Part shown: in pieces, positions 22,809 through 31,820 of the stretch
Layout of the letters: every line of letters starts with the position of its first letter
How positions within the stretch are numbered: the first letter of the stretch is position 1
Assembly (NCBI GenBank): GCA_040223615.1
Contig: JAVKFY010000018.1
Coordinates: 1-33,015 of the forward strand
Direction of reading: 5' to 3'
Source: JAVKFY01 sp040223615
Lineage (GTDB): Bacteria; Pseudomonadota; Alphaproteobacteria; GCA-2731375
DNA length: 33,015 nucleotides
Made by a program: the position numbers and the translations under genes
The notes under the pieces: generated by a model
Told to the model about the DNA's origin: nothing
Database searches by the model: none
The model's input: the letters and a program-made list of their open reading frames with translations, nothing else

Positions 22809-25004
22809 TCAGCCACGCATCGCTCGCCAGATCCGTTCCGGCGTCGCTGCGCCGTCGAAGTGCCGGACGCCGAACGGCCGAAGTGCATCGACCACCGCAT
22901 TGGCGATTGCCGAGGGCGCGCCGACGACGGCTGCCTCGGCCGCGCCCTTTACGCCAAGCGGATTGGTGGTGCAGGGCGTCGGATTGTAGGTCACGTCGAA
23001 AAACGGCAGATCGTCGGCCCGGGGCATGGCGTAGTCCATGAAGGACGCGGCAAGCGGTTGTCCGCTCTCCGGGTCCACGACCACGCGCTCCAGCACGGCC
23101 TGGCCAACGCCTTGCGCGATCGCCCCATGCGTCTGCCCTTGCGCCAGCATCGGATTGACCAGCACACCGTAGTCATCGACCACGGTATAGCTGACGATCT
23201 CCAGCTCACCGGTCTCCCGGTCGATCTCGATTTCGACGGCATGAGCACCGTTCGGAAACGTCATATGCTCGCGCGTCCAGTGGTTATAGGTGTCGAGCGA
23301 CGCCCCGGCGGCACGCGCCATCCCGGCGGCATCCATCAATCCGATCGAGCGATCGGTGCCCGCAACGGTGAACCGTCCATCTACGAACCGGATATCTTCG
23401 CGAGCGGCCTCCAGCGCCTCGGTCGCAACCGCGCTTCCCTTCTCGATGATCTCCTGGGCGGCATGCCACATCGACGTCCCCGCCATATATGTCGAACGCG
23501 AACTGCCGTGGCCTCCGCCGGTGGGAATCCGGTCGGTGTCACCATCGACCAGGCGGACGGCGCTATCGGGGATGCCGAGAAGGTCGCTGATGATCTGCGG
23601 AAAGCTGGTCTCATGCCCTTGACCGATGGTCTGGGTGCCGCTGATCAGTGTGACCGTGCCGTCCGCCTCGAACTTGATCTCAACATTCTCGTGCGGCGAG
23701 CCACCGGTGGCCTTGATGTGATAGGCGAAGCCGAAGCCGCGAAGGCGTCCCTGCGCCTCGCTTTGTGCGCGTCGCGACACGAAACCGTCGATGTCGGCGC
23801 GCGTCAAAACGGCGTTCAAGCAAGCCGCGAAGTCGCCGCTATCGACGGTTTCGCCAAGTGCATTGGTGAACGGCATGGCTGCCGCGCGGTGGAAATTTCG
23901 CCGCCGAAGCGCCGCAGCGTCGAAGCCGCATTCGAGCGCCGCCGTGTCGATCAGGCGTTCGATGATGAAGTTCGCTTCCGAGAATCCAGGCGCGCGGGTC
24001 ACGCCGAGAGGCGTGGCGTTGGTGTAGACAGCCGAAACGTGCAGAGAGATCGCCGGAATGTCGTAGACCGTGCCCGCCAGATGGCTGAACAGCATGGCTT
24101 GCACGCCGCCCATCGACCCGACCATGTAAGCCCCGAGATTGGCCGCACTGCGGGTCTCCAGCGCCAGAAACCGGCCGTCGTCTCCGAGCGCCAGCCGGGA
24201 GATCGAAGCATGGTCACGGGCCTGATGGTCGGTCAGGAACAATTCCGAACGCGTGGCGATCCATTTGACTGGCCGCCCTGCACGCCGTCCGGCCCAGGCG
24301 AGCAGAGGAAATTCGCAGTAGGCGAAATTCTTGACCCCGAACGCGCCGCCGACATCGGGGGCGACGAACCGCACCGCGCTGTCGTCGACGCCAAGGGACT
24401 TCGCCGTCACCTCGCGCATCTGGTGGAGGTTCTGGCTCGAGACGTGCAGCGTGTAGCGTCCGTTCTCCGCATCCCACGCGCCGATCACGCCACGCGGCTC
24501 CATCGGGTTGATGACGATGCGAGGGTTCTCCAGAGACAACTCGACCACGTGGGCCGCGGCGCGCATCGCCTGCTCCACCGCTTCGCGGTCACCGAAATGC
24601 TCGTCGAAGCAGGTGTTGCCTGGTGCTTCGGCATAGAGCGCGGGCGCGCCCGGCGCCCGGGCGGCGTCCGGCGTGGTGGTCACGGCAAGCGGCGTGTAGG
24701 TGACCTCGATCAGCTCCACCGCGTCGAGGCCATGCTCGACTGTTTCGGCGATGACCATGGCCACCGGCTCTCCCACGTGACGCACGACTCCATCGGCGAG
24801 CAGCGGTTGGGGCAGGAAATTGAACGGCGTGCCGGTCTTGGGGTTCGCCACGGCGGTCGGCATCAGCGGCGAAAGCCCATCAGCCTTCACGTCCTCGATG
24901 GTCAGCACCGCGATCACGCGCGCTGCCGCTCGGGCGGCCGATATGTCGACCGCATCGATCCGTGCATGGGCGTACGGCGAACGCAGGAACACGGCGTGAC
25001 ACAA
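22809..25004 (-). CDS. xanthine dehydrogenase/CoxL-type molybdopterin-binding subunit, start codon apparently lost
   Basis: The large molybdenum-cofactor subunit of a xanthine oxidase/CO dehydrogenase-family hydroxylase. The frame from TTG at 25004 gives 731 residues, but clear homology (RREDPKFLTGQGAYLDDLAVDGL) continues upstream in frame to about 25080. Between that and the stop at 25128-25130 there is no ATG, GTG or TTG; an ATA at 25107-25109 stands where the start should be. Seen domains: the a/b hammerhead (HAVFLRSPYAHARI), Mo-binding segments VAPDVGGAFGVKNFAYCEFPLLAW and GTQTIGQGHET, and the late GVKGAAEAAVVGAPSAIANAV carrying the active-site Glu. The signature loop reads TRAPGFSEANF instead of the form-II YRGAGRPEA or CO-oxidising AYxCSFR, so it is not a CO dehydrogenase. 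No FAD or iron-sulfur subunit genes are adjacent. It may be a decaying orphan. Confidence 0.82.
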   Translation of the reverse strand: MCHAVFLRSPYAHARIDAVDISAARAAARVIAVLTIEDVKADGLSPLMPTAVANPKTGTPFNFLPQPLLADGVVRHVGEPVAMVIAETVEHGLDAVELIEVTYTPLAVTTTPDAARAPGAPALYAEAPGNTCFDEHFGDREAVEQAMRAAAHVVELSLENPRIVINPMEPRGVIGAWDAENGRYTLHVSSQNLHQMREVTAKSLGVDDSAVRFVAPDVGGAFGVKNFAYCEFPLLAWAGRRAGRPVKWIATRSELFLTDHQARDHASISRLALGDDGRFLALETRSAANLGAYMVGSMGGVQAMLFSHLAGTVYDIPAISLHVSAVYTNATPLGVTRAPGFSEANFIIERLIDTAALECGFDAAALRRRNFHRAAAMPFTNALGETVDSGDFAACLNAVLTRADIDGFVSRRAQSEAQGRLRGFGFAYHIKATGGSPHENVEIKFEADGTVTLISGTQTIGQGHETSFPQIISDLLGIPDSAVRLVDGDTDRIPTGGGHGSSRSTYMAGTSMWHAAQEIIEKGSAVATEALEAAREDIRFVDGRFTVAGTDRSIGLMDAAGMARAAGASLDTYNHWTREHMTFPNGAHAVEIEIDRETGELEIVSYTVVDDYGVLVNPMLAQGQTHGAIAQGVGQAVLERVVVDPESGQPLAASFMDYAMPRADDLPFFDVTYNPTPCTTNPLGVKGAAEAAVVGAPSAIANAVVDALRPFGVRHFDGAATPERIWRAMRG

Positions 25005-25330
25005 CCCATCGACGGCAAGGTCGTCGAGATAAGCGCCTTGGCCGGTCAGGAACTTCGGGTCCTCGCGGCGTTTCGGCGCATCACCGATCCTTGACCTTGG
25101 GTGATCTATTCTCGAACCCCACGCAAGCTACCCGAGGTGACCGCCGCCCAGTGTGCGAACTCGGTGACTAAGGATTGCATTGTATCGCACGTGCGCTGAG
25201 CACGCTCGGTCATGGCACAGGTGTACCGATCGTGCCGCTGTACACGCAGCCACCGAGCAGGCCGCTCACGACGGCGACTGACAGGCAGGGACTGGCCGGA
25301 CCGCGACGAAGTCGGCGCCGAGGTTGCAGG

Positions 25331-26737
25331 CTAACCTGAGGCCGGCGACGCTGTGTCGGAACAGCCGCAGCCGCTCCTACCGCTCGCCTTCGCGGCGGCG
25401 TCGTCGGCGCAGCAGGCATCCACGCCTTTCGGTGCCGCGCCGCCGCAGCAGCCGCTGGCGGTCCCGACCGGCGCCACGGTGCACACGCCCGTCTCCGGCA
25501 GTGCGAGGCGCACTTGCTGCGCCGCGACATGGTCGCCGGCGATCTCCGCCACCACCGAGCGCACCTGCTCGTAGCCGGTCAGCATCAGGAAGGTCGGCGC
25601 GCGGCCATAGGATTTCGATCCCACGACGTAGAAGTCCGGTTCCGGATGCGCGAGTTCGCGCGCGCCGTGCGGCGGCACGGTGCCGCAGGAGTGCAGTCTC
25701 GGATCGATCAGCGGCGCCAGCGCCGGCGTCGACTCGATTGTCGAGTCAAACTCGACGCGCAGTTCGCGCAGCATCTCCAGGTCGGGGCGTTGGCCCGTGG
25801 CGACGACGATGCGGTCGACGTCGACGCTAACTTCGCTATTGCCTAGCAAGCCGGTGACCCGCAGGCCGTCGTCGGTCCGCTCGATCAGTTTCGCCGCGTA
25901 AGGCGCCAGGACCTTGAGACGTCCGGTATCAATCGCCTGGCGCGCCGCTAGGCCCAGTTCGCCCCGCGCCGGAAGCTGGTCGTTCAGGCCACCGCCCAGC
26001 AGTCGGTCGATACGGTCGCGCCGCAGCGCCCAGTAGACTTGAGTTGCCGGGGCACTCTCCCGCAGACGCAGCAGGTTGAGCGCCGCGTTGATTGCGGAAT
26101 GGCCGCCGCCGACGATGAGCACGCGCCGGTCCGCATAGGCGCCCCGTTCGGCGCCGAGCACGTCGGGGATCCCATAGGCGATGCGGTCGCCGGCAACCCG
26201 CTCGCCGCGGACCAGCAGGCCGTCCGCGCCCATCGGGTTTGGTTGGTCCCAGGTGCCTGACGCGTCGATCACGGCGCGCACCGGCGTGCGATGTTCCAAG
26301 CCCTCAGCGTCGATCCAGGCGACGACCTGCGGCGCCGCGGCGCCGCTGCCCGACACCACCTTGCCAAATCCGGCACGTGTGATCGCCTCGACATTGGCGC
26401 CTAGCCGCAGGTGCGGCGCCAGCGCCGGGTGCGCCGCCAACGGTTCAAGATAGTCGCGCACGATCTCGGCGCCAGTCGGGAGGTCGTCCGGATCCGGGGC
26501 GGTCCAGCCGACGCTCTCCAGAAGATTTCGCGCGGCAGCATCGATATTGTAACGCCAGGGCGAGAAAACCCGGACATGCCCCCAGGCACGCAGGGAGGTT
26601 CCGACCGTCGATCCGCGCTCCAGTATCAGGGGTGTCATGCCGCGATCGACGATGTGCGCGGCGGCGGCCAACCCGACCGGACCGGCCCCGATCACGGCGA
26701 AGGGGAGGTTCTCGAACTTCTTGGACACCTTGCTCAT
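25331..26737 (-). CDS. FAD-dependent oxidoreductase with cysteine-rich tail (arsenic-cluster type)
   Basis: A 468-residue flavoprotein monooxygenase/reductase. The FAD-binding dinucleotide fold is at 14-33 (AVIGAGPVGLAAAAH) and a second, NAD(P)-binding GxGxxG (VLIVGGGHSAINAALN) is mid-protein, with the ATG-like motif VVATGQRPD near residue 320. The last 50 residues contain seven cysteines, two as CC pairs (SGCCGG, DACCAD) and one CGC, a pattern I associate with flavoproteins of arsenic-resistance clusters that bind trivalent metalloids. It lies 42 bases after a PadR regulator that also carries CC motifs, and shares its direction. No arsenite methyltransferase, ArsB/Acr3 or MFS efflux gene is in the window. 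Flavoprotein nature is certain; the arsenic link is by recall and inference. Confidence 0.85.
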   Translation of the reverse strand: MSKVSKKFENLPFAVIGAGPVGLAAAAHIVDRGMTPLILERGSTVGTSLRAWGHVRVFSPWRYNIDAAARNLLESVGWTAPDPDDLPTGAEIVRDYLEPLAAHPALAPHLRLGANVEAITRAGFGKVVSGSGAAAPQVVAWIDAEGLEHRTPVRAVIDASGTWDQPNPMGADGLLVRGERVAGDRIAYGIPDVLGAERGAYADRRVLIVGGGHSAINAALNLLRLRESAPATQVYWALRRDRIDRLLGGGLNDQLPARGELGLAARQAIDTGRLKVLAPYAAKLIERTDDGLRVTGLLGNSEVSVDVDRIVVATGQRPDLEMLRELRVEFDSTIESTPALAPLIDPRLHSCGTVPPHGARELAHPEPDFYVVGSKSYGRAPTFLMLTGYEQVRSVVAEIAGDHVAAQQVRLALPETGVCTVAPVGTASGCCGGAAPKGVDACCADDAAAKASGRSGCGCSDTASPASG

Positions 26738-26779
26738 CGTTGCATCGATCCTCTATGTATCAGGCCAAATAAAAAGCGC

Positions 26780-27181
26780 TCAAACGCGGCAGGTCGAATT
26801 GTCGCCGCTTGGAACATTCCCAGAGGCGGTCAGGCAGCAAGTGACGTCGGTCCAGGCTTCGACCGCGACGCGAAACGCCGCGCGCCCCTTGTTCGTGAGC
26901 GTGTAGACCTTGCGCTCGCGGCCGGAGACGGTCTCTGCCTCGGCGGTGAGATACCCGCCGGCCTCGAACTCCCGTAGCACTGGATAGATCGTCCCCTCGG
27001 TCGGCGCGCAGCAGCCGTTGGTGGTGTGCTCCACGGCGCGTGCGACCTCGTAGCCATGCATCGGCTTCTGGTGCAGGACGCACAGGATGAAGAACTTCGA
27101 CAGGCTCATCTTGATGATGCCGTTCCAGTAGGCGCGGTCGGTGTAGTCCACCGCCTGCCGTTTGGCATTCGCGCTATGCAT
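26780..27181 (-). CDS. PadR family transcriptional regulator with cysteine pairs
   Basis: A 133-residue PadR-type winged-helix repressor starting at 27181 (an in-frame ATG at 27196 is also possible). Helix-turn-helix features are in order: MSLSKFFILCVLHQKPMHGYEVARAV, then EGTIYPVLREFEAGGYL and the wing ETVSGRERKVYTLTNKGRAAF. Ordinary PadR proteins lack the CC pair here placed in the recognition region (NGCCAPTEG) and the second pair near the C-terminus (DVTCCL). Such vicinal cysteines are typical of arsenite-sensing regulators. The gene probably forms an operon with, and autoregulates, the flavoprotein downstream. Confidence 0.85.
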   Translation of the reverse strand: MHSANAKRQAVDYTDRAYWNGIIKMSLSKFFILCVLHQKPMHGYEVARAVEHTTNGCCAPTEGTIYPVLREFEAGGYLTAEAETVSGRERKVYTLTNKGRAAFRVAVEAWTDVTCCLTASGNVPSGDNSTCRV

Positions 27182-27312
27182 CGACCCTCTAGGCATGCGT
27201 GAAATATGTGCCCGGATGCTGAAGCCGTCAAGACCTGAGGTCGGGAGACGACCAGGCCGCAGCCGGTCGTGCAGGTTCGCTTTAGCGGAAGCTGGGCGGG
27301 CAGTAGTGCCGA

Positions 27313-28803
27313 TCACGTCTGTCGCGAATGGATCCGTCGGAAGAGCGGCACGAGCAGGAAGACTGCAACGCAGACGAGAACACCCAGCGCGATCGGTCGC
27401 GAGCCCAGATACGATAACAGGTCGCCCTGCGACACGAGTACTGTTCTGCGAAAGTTTGATTCGAAGATCGGACCAAGAATGAAGCCTATGACCAGCGGGG
27501 CCAGCGGGTATCCGGTCTTCCGCAGGACGTAACCGACGACGCCGAAGAAGAGAAGCAGCCCGAGGTCCAAGATCTGGCGCGACACCGAATAGGTCCCCAC
27601 AAGGCTGATCATCAACACACCGGTCATGATGCTCCACTGCGGCAATCTGAGAATGCGCACCACGCCACGGATAAATACAAGTCCAAACGGCAAAAGAAGG
27701 ATCGCGCCAAAGAGAAAAATCAGGAAGATGCCCTGCACAACGTCGCCATGTTGGAAGAACATCTGGGGGCCAGGCTGCACGCCTTGCAACATCAGACCGC
27801 CCATCAAGACGGCAACAATCGGATCGCCCGGAATACTGAGAGAGAGCATCGGAATCAGCGCGCCGCCCGTTACGGCGGAGTTGGCGGACTCCGATGCAAT
27901 GACGCCATCGGGATTACCTTTTCCAAACTCGATGTCCGCTGGTTTGCGAAACGACATTGCCATTCTGTAGCTCAGAAACGACGCGGTTACACCGCCGATA
28001 CCAGGTATGATGCCGATGAATACACCTATGATGCTGGATCGAAGATAGTTGATGGGGCGGTGTATCAGACTGCCAAAGGCCCTTGCAGATGCAGTTGCAC
28101 CTGACTTGGCGTCGGATGCCCTGACAGGTTCTTCCACCTGCATCAGAACCTCCGAAATGCTGAAGAGCCCAACCAACAGCGGTACCAAGGTGATACCGGC
28201 GTCGAAATAGGCGGATCCAAAAGAGAATCTCTGTACCCCGGTCACCGGGTCCAAGCCGATCGTGGCGATGAATAGGCCGAGGAAGCCCATTGCCCAGCCT
28301 TTCAGCGGCGAGTCACCCGAAAGAGCCCCCAAGGCGCACAGGCCAAGCAAGGCGAAGGCGGCCGTTTCCGCCGGACCGAATCGAAGGGCGATCGCTGCCA
28401 ACTGCGGCGCGATGGTTATGAGCATGAGTGCGCTGATGACCCCGCCAAACGCAGAGCCGATCGTTGACAATGTCACCGCCTCTGACGCCCGGCCAGCGAG
28501 CGCCATCGGTCGAGCATCGAGCATGGTCGCCGCCGCCATCGGCGTGCCGGGTATGCCGATCATCGTCGCCGCGACGGCGCCGCCGTAGGACCCGCCCTGA
28601 TAAATGCCGATCAGCAAGGCCATTGAGGCCACAGGTTCGGCATAGAACGTGAAGGGTATCGCCATGATGACGCCCAGCAACGGGCCGACACCCGGCAAGG
28701 CACCGATGACGATTCCGATCGACAGGCCGACGACCAGGAAAAGCAGCTCGCTCCACCCGATCAGGTCAGTGACGACTTGAAAGACTTCCTGAACTGCATC
28801 CAT
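27313..28803 (-). CDS. tctA: tripartite tricarboxylate transporter permease, TctA family
   Basis: The large membrane subunit of a TTT secondary carboxylate importer, 496 residues with about eleven to twelve hydrophobic segments. Family signatures: GLSIGIVIGALPGVGPLLGVIMAIPFTF near the N-terminus, GGSYGGAVAATMIGIPGTPMAAATMLD, and a second inverted copy IIGVFIGIIPGIGGVTASFLSYRMAMSF plus the conserved SNSAVTGGALIPMLSLSIPGDP. It works with TctB and the periplasmic TctC. Its start is three bases after the tctB stop, so the two are coupled. It uses the ion gradient and needs no ATPase. Substrate not predictable from the sequence; the divergent lactonase hints at sugar acids. Confidence 0.93.
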   Translation of the reverse strand: MDAVQEVFQVVTDLIGWSELLFLVVGLSIGIVIGALPGVGPLLGVIMAIPFTFYAEPVASMALLIGIYQGGSYGGAVAATMIGIPGTPMAAATMLDARPMALAGRASEAVTLSTIGSAFGGVISALMLITIAPQLAAIALRFGPAETAAFALLGLCALGALSGDSPLKGWAMGFLGLFIATIGLDPVTGVQRFSFGSAYFDAGITLVPLLVGLFSISEVLMQVEEPVRASDAKSGATASARAFGSLIHRPINYLRSSIIGVFIGIIPGIGGVTASFLSYRMAMSFRKPADIEFGKGNPDGVIASESANSAVTGGALIPMLSLSIPGDPIVAVLMGGLMLQGVQPGPQMFFQHGDVVQGIFLIFLFGAILLLPFGLVFIRGVVRILRLPQWSIMTGVLMISLVGTYSVSRQILDLGLLLFFGVVGYVLRKTGYPLAPLVIGFILGPIFESNFRRTVLVSQGDLLSYLGSRPIALGVLVCVAVFLLVPLFRRIHSRQT

Positions 28804-28806
28804 GAG

Positions 28807-29304
28807 TCAGATGATCATGTCGATGCCCAGGACGCCTTCAGGCAGGACCGTCGCCAATCCGTAGCGGAAGATGAGCAGGCAAACCGCCGCGAGACTGACC
28901 GATACGATGAACGCCTTCATGGGGCTTCTTTCGCCGAACAATAGCGCGGACAGCGTCATTAGAGGCACCACAGTAAGAATGTAACCGACAGGTTCGAACA
29001 CCAGAACGAACATGGTTAGCGCCACGAGCAATCCCACTGATCGCATAAAGTTTCCGGGAATCGGCAAGCTCCAGCTGGCGGCCGTGTCCGCGTCCCGGAG
29101 TATCCGGCTGACATAGGTGGCAACGGCAATAAGGTTGAGAAGAAGCAGTACAGACAGGATCATGCCCGGGTAAGCGCGCGGGCCTGAAATGACCTCGAGA
29201 TCGGAACTGAATGCGAGGTCTATGCGGTACGTAAAGAAGATCCCGATCAGTATCAAGACGGTGAAGAACAGTGCAAACGCTAGTTCCGTCCTGGGGTTCT
29301 GCAT
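28807..29304 (-). CDS. tctB: tripartite tricarboxylate transporter small membrane subunit, TctB family
   Basis: The small four-helix membrane subunit, 165 residues. I chose the ATG at 29304 with AGGA five bases upstream over longer in-frame starts, because the leader before it is charged and proline/arginine-rich. Hydrophobic segments: ELAFALFFTVLILIGIFFTYR, MILSVLLLLNLIAVATYV, SVGLLVALTMFVLVFEPVGYILTVVPLM and AFIVSVSLAAVCLLIFRYGLATVLP, matching the family layout including the EPVGY motif. It lies between the tctC terminator and tctA. Confidence 0.88.
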   Translation of the reverse strand: MQNPRTELAFALFFTVLILIGIFFTYRIDLAFSSDLEVISGPRAYPGMILSVLLLLNLIAVATYVSRILRDADTAASWSLPIPGNFMRSVGLLVALTMFVLVFEPVGYILTVVPLMTLSALLFGERSPMKAFIVSVSLAAVCLLIFRYGLATVLPEGVLGIDMII

Positions 29305-29350
29305 GCAATCCTCGTCCCTGGATATCGTGGGAAGCATGCTCGCTCCACGG

Positions 29351-29387
29351 GAAAGAAAACCCGGCGCGCGGCGTCGTCGCGCCGGGT
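29351..29387 (-). terminator. intrinsic terminator after tctC
   Basis: Ten-base perfect stem (arms 29359-29368 and 29378-29387, nine-base loop) followed leftward by TTTTCTTTC. It lies between tctC and tctB, so only part of the transcription should continue into the membrane subunits, leaving the binding protein in excess. Confidence 0.82.
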
Positions 29388-29408
29388 CAAGCACCCCCCA
29401 GGCTTGGT

Positions 29409-30395
29409 CTACTTGCCAGCCTTTAGGACCTTTTCGACGTGGGGCGTCAAGAGCGTGATCGAATCCGCCCAAAGCTTCTCGCAGTCCTGTGGCGAAACGT
29501 GTTTGATCATCGCGATCATGTTCTCTTTGAGGCGGGCCTTGAGTTCATCACCAGCAAGGACCTCGGTGATGGTCGCCCGCAGCTTCTCTACGACGTCGTC
29601 CGGCGTGCCGGCGCGCACGGCAAGCCCTCCCCAACCGAACGCATTGTCGCCCCAACCGACCGGATAGCCCTGTTCGGCAGCCGATGGCAGGTCGGGCGCT
29701 GCAGCATGCCGTTCATCGGTGATCAGGCCGAGATGTCTGATCTGCCCTTTGAAGACATTGACCAGGGGAACGACCGCCACCGATACATCCAGGCTGCCGT
29801 TGAGTAGGCCGGTCACGTTGTCGCCGCCGCAGCCGCCGCTGAACGGGATCGGGTTGTACGGCACGCCCGCGTTCGACATGAACTGCTCGCCGATCAGCCT
29901 TGGCACCGACTGCGGCGCGCACACGCCGTAGTTGATCCTGCGTCCCTCTTTCTTGGCCCACGACATGAACCCCTTGATGTCTTGGGCCGGATGATCGGCG
30001 GCGACGGTCAGCGTGAAGGGGATCGCGAAGATGCCCGCAATCGGAATGAAGTCGTCACTCGAATATGGGAGCTTAGGATTGAACAGCTTGGCGCTGACTT
30101 GCGGGGCAACCCAGTTGTTCACCAGCGTGTAGCCATCCGCTTCCGCGGCCGCAGCCGCGGCCATTGCCTTGGTGCCACCCGCTCCCGTGACGTTGTTGAT
30201 GACGACCGGTTGGCCGAGCTTGTCCGCCGCCAGTTCGCCGATGGTGCGGAGAACCACTTCGGTGGGATCGCCGGGGGCCCAGGGGAAGATGATTGTTATC
30301 GGTTTTTCCGGCCAGTCGGCCACGGCCGGCAAGGCGGCTGCTACAGCAGCCAACATCGCGGTGCCTCCCGCCAGCGACTTCAGTATCCTGTTCAT
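29409..30395 (-). CDS. tctC: tripartite tricarboxylate transporter substrate-binding protein, TctC/Bug family
   Basis: Periplasmic extracytoplasmic solute receptor, 328 residues. The signal peptide (MNRILKSLAGGTAMLAAVAAALPAVA) is followed by the mature start DWPEKPITIIFPWAPGDPTE, the family's carboxylate-binding loop region; NVTGAGGTKAMAAAAAAEADGYTL and the later FSGGCGGDNVTGLLNG complete the Bug pattern, with GGD at the second substrate loop. The ATG at 30395 has GGGAGG seven bases upstream. The gene order LysR-tctC-tctB-tctA on one strand is standard for these systems. It ends at a strong terminator. Confidence 0.92.
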   Translation of the reverse strand: MNRILKSLAGGTAMLAAVAAALPAVADWPEKPITIIFPWAPGDPTEVVLRTIGELAADKLGQPVVINNVTGAGGTKAMAAAAAAEADGYTLVNNWVAPQVSAKLFNPKLPYSSDDFIPIAGIFAIPFTLTVAADHPAQDIKGFMSWAKKEGRRINYGVCAPQSVPRLIGEQFMSNAGVPYNPIPFSGGCGGDNVTGLLNGSLDVSVAVVPLVNVFKGQIRHLGLITDERHAAAPDLPSAAEQGYPVGWGDNAFGWGGLAVRAGTPDDVVEKLRATITEVLAGDELKARLKENMIAMIKHVSPQDCEKLWADSITLLTPHVEKVLKAGK

Positions 30396-30831
30396 ATGTT
30401 TCCTCCCAGATGAGACCCGATTCCGACCCCGCATCCGCTTGGCCCGCAGCAACGCGCGCTTCGCGGCAAACCGGGTACTGGACGTATGGCACCCGGCAAG
30501 GTTGAACGCTTTCGCCCGGTGCCCTGAAAGCTCGGGCGACATAACTCTAGAGGCTAACGTCGTCCGTACCAGACACGATAGGGGCAAGGTCTATTCCAAA
30601 TCGGAAACGCTCGGTCGGCGGCTGATTGAGCCTAAATATCGGAATTATATGGAGATCCGGCAAAGATGCGCCGATGGCGACGTCGTCCGAAACCTGAGTT
30701 CGGACCCAGTTTCGCGAGTCGGTATCGTCCTCAAGGGCAAAAGGTTCGCGCTTAAGGCATCGACGCCACAGCATCGCAGCGCAAGTGCGTGAACCTACGG
30801 TCTCCATCTGAGACCGGCGCACGGGCTTGGC
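30396..30831. other. 436-base intergenic region between LysR and tctC genes
   Basis: This gap probably carries the tctC promoter and LysR operator. Visible elements are two small inverted repeats: TCCGAA/TTCGGA (30686-30691 with 30699-30704, seven-base spacer) and GGTCTC/GAGACC (30799-30804 with 30810-30815, five-base spacer), the latter just beyond the LysR stop. A 91-codon leftward frame (30547-30822) has no family features or convincing start, and I do not call it a gene. Confidence 0.5.
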
Positions 30832-31746
30832 TCAGCCTGCGGCGTTTCCGGCGAGACGGAATTGCTGCTTGAGTTCTTCGAGCACGATCCGTCCGCCCGC
30901 CGTCAACGGGCGGTTCTTTCGAAAGGACACGCCGGCAGGCATCCGCCATTGCAGGTCGGTGCTCGTCAATCTTGCGACGGCGGGGCTGGCGCCGGGATCG
31001 TTCAACAATGGCAGGTAGGAGATCAGGTCGGTGCTTGCGACGATCTCGAGCAGGGCATGCCTTGGCAGCATTTCCATATGCGGCTCGCTCCACGGCAGCT
31101 TGTGCTTGGCGAACTCTCGTTCGAGAAACGCCGCCGTCCTGTTGTCGCCTTCGGCAAGGATCCACCGATACGCCGCTATGTCCTGAATGCGTATGACAGG
31201 TAGTTTGGTCAGCGGATGATCGACCGCCATAACCAGTCCGAATACGACCTCTCCGATGCTCTCGACCACGATCTGATTGTCCAAGGGTTGCGAGATTGCC
31301 GAGATCGCGAGATCGATCCTGCCTTCGAGCAGCATTTGCTCCAGGTGAGCGGCGTTGCTTTCAACGACCCGGAACTTCAAATTCGGCCGCGCGTTTGCCA
31401 GGCCAGCCAGAATCCTCGGCAAGATCTGCGTTGACCAAGCCGCCGTTCCAAGAACGACACGCCCCGTTTCGCCGGATTTCAGCGCAGCGATCTTCGATTT
31501 CGCATCGCGCATCTCCTTCTCGATTGCGACCGCATGATCGAGAAAGGCGCGTCCGAACTCGTTCAGCCGCATGCCGCGTGGGTGCCGGTCGAACAGGCGC
31601 TCACCGAACTCGTTCTCGATCCTGCGCAAGATCTTGGTGATCGCCGACTGCGTGTAGCCGATCGTTTCGGAAGCCGCGCGAACACTCCCGAGCTTGGCGA
31701 TCTCTTCAACCACGTGGGCGTATCGGGTCTCCACTCGATATTCCAA
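30832..31746 (-). CDS. LysR family transcriptional regulator
   Basis: A 304-residue LysR regulator if the TTG at 31746 is used, or 300 residues from the GTG at 31734, which has GGA nearby and places the first helix normally (ETRYAHVVEEIAKLGSVRAASETIGYTQSAITKILRRIENEFG, residues about 5-50). The C-terminal inducer-binding domain follows (GRVVLGTAAWSTQILPRILAGLANARPNLKFRVVE; DLAISAISQPLD). It precedes tctCBA on the same strand and diverges from the lactonase, so it likely controls one or both in response to a carboxylate. Ligand unknown. Confidence 0.88.
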   Translation of the reverse strand: MEYRVETRYAHVVEEIAKLGSVRAASETIGYTQSAITKILRRIENEFGERLFDRHPRGMRLNEFGRAFLDHAVAIEKEMRDAKSKIAALKSGETGRVVLGTAAWSTQILPRILAGLANARPNLKFRVVESNAAHLEQMLLEGRIDLAISAISQPLDNQIVVESIGEVVFGLVMAVDHPLTKLPVIRIQDIAAYRWILAEGDNRTAAFLEREFAKHKLPWSEPHMEMLPRHALLEIVASTDLISYLPLLNDPGASPAVARLTSTDLQWRMPAGVSFRKNRPLTAGGRIVLEELKQQFRLAGNAAG

Positions 31747-31820
31747 TCCATCATCGTCTATGGCCGAATAGGCGCTAGTAGGTAATAGCGATGATCAACT
31801 AGAAACGCCAGAAGGGTCCA

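Noticed and set aside
22860..25094. 744-codon plus-strand frame opposite the CoxL-type gene
   Set aside because: Arginine/glycine/histidine-rich antisense shadow of a GC-rich gene; the minus frame carries clear family motifs.
25210..25530. 106-codon leftward frame with a hydrophobic end after the flavoprotein gene
   Set aside because: Overlaps the flavoprotein 3' end in another frame, composition is arginine/alanine-rich, and no family match is recognised.
30547..30822. 91-codon leftward frame between LysR and tctC
   Set aside because: Weak start inside a small hairpin, no recognised motif; more likely intergenic.
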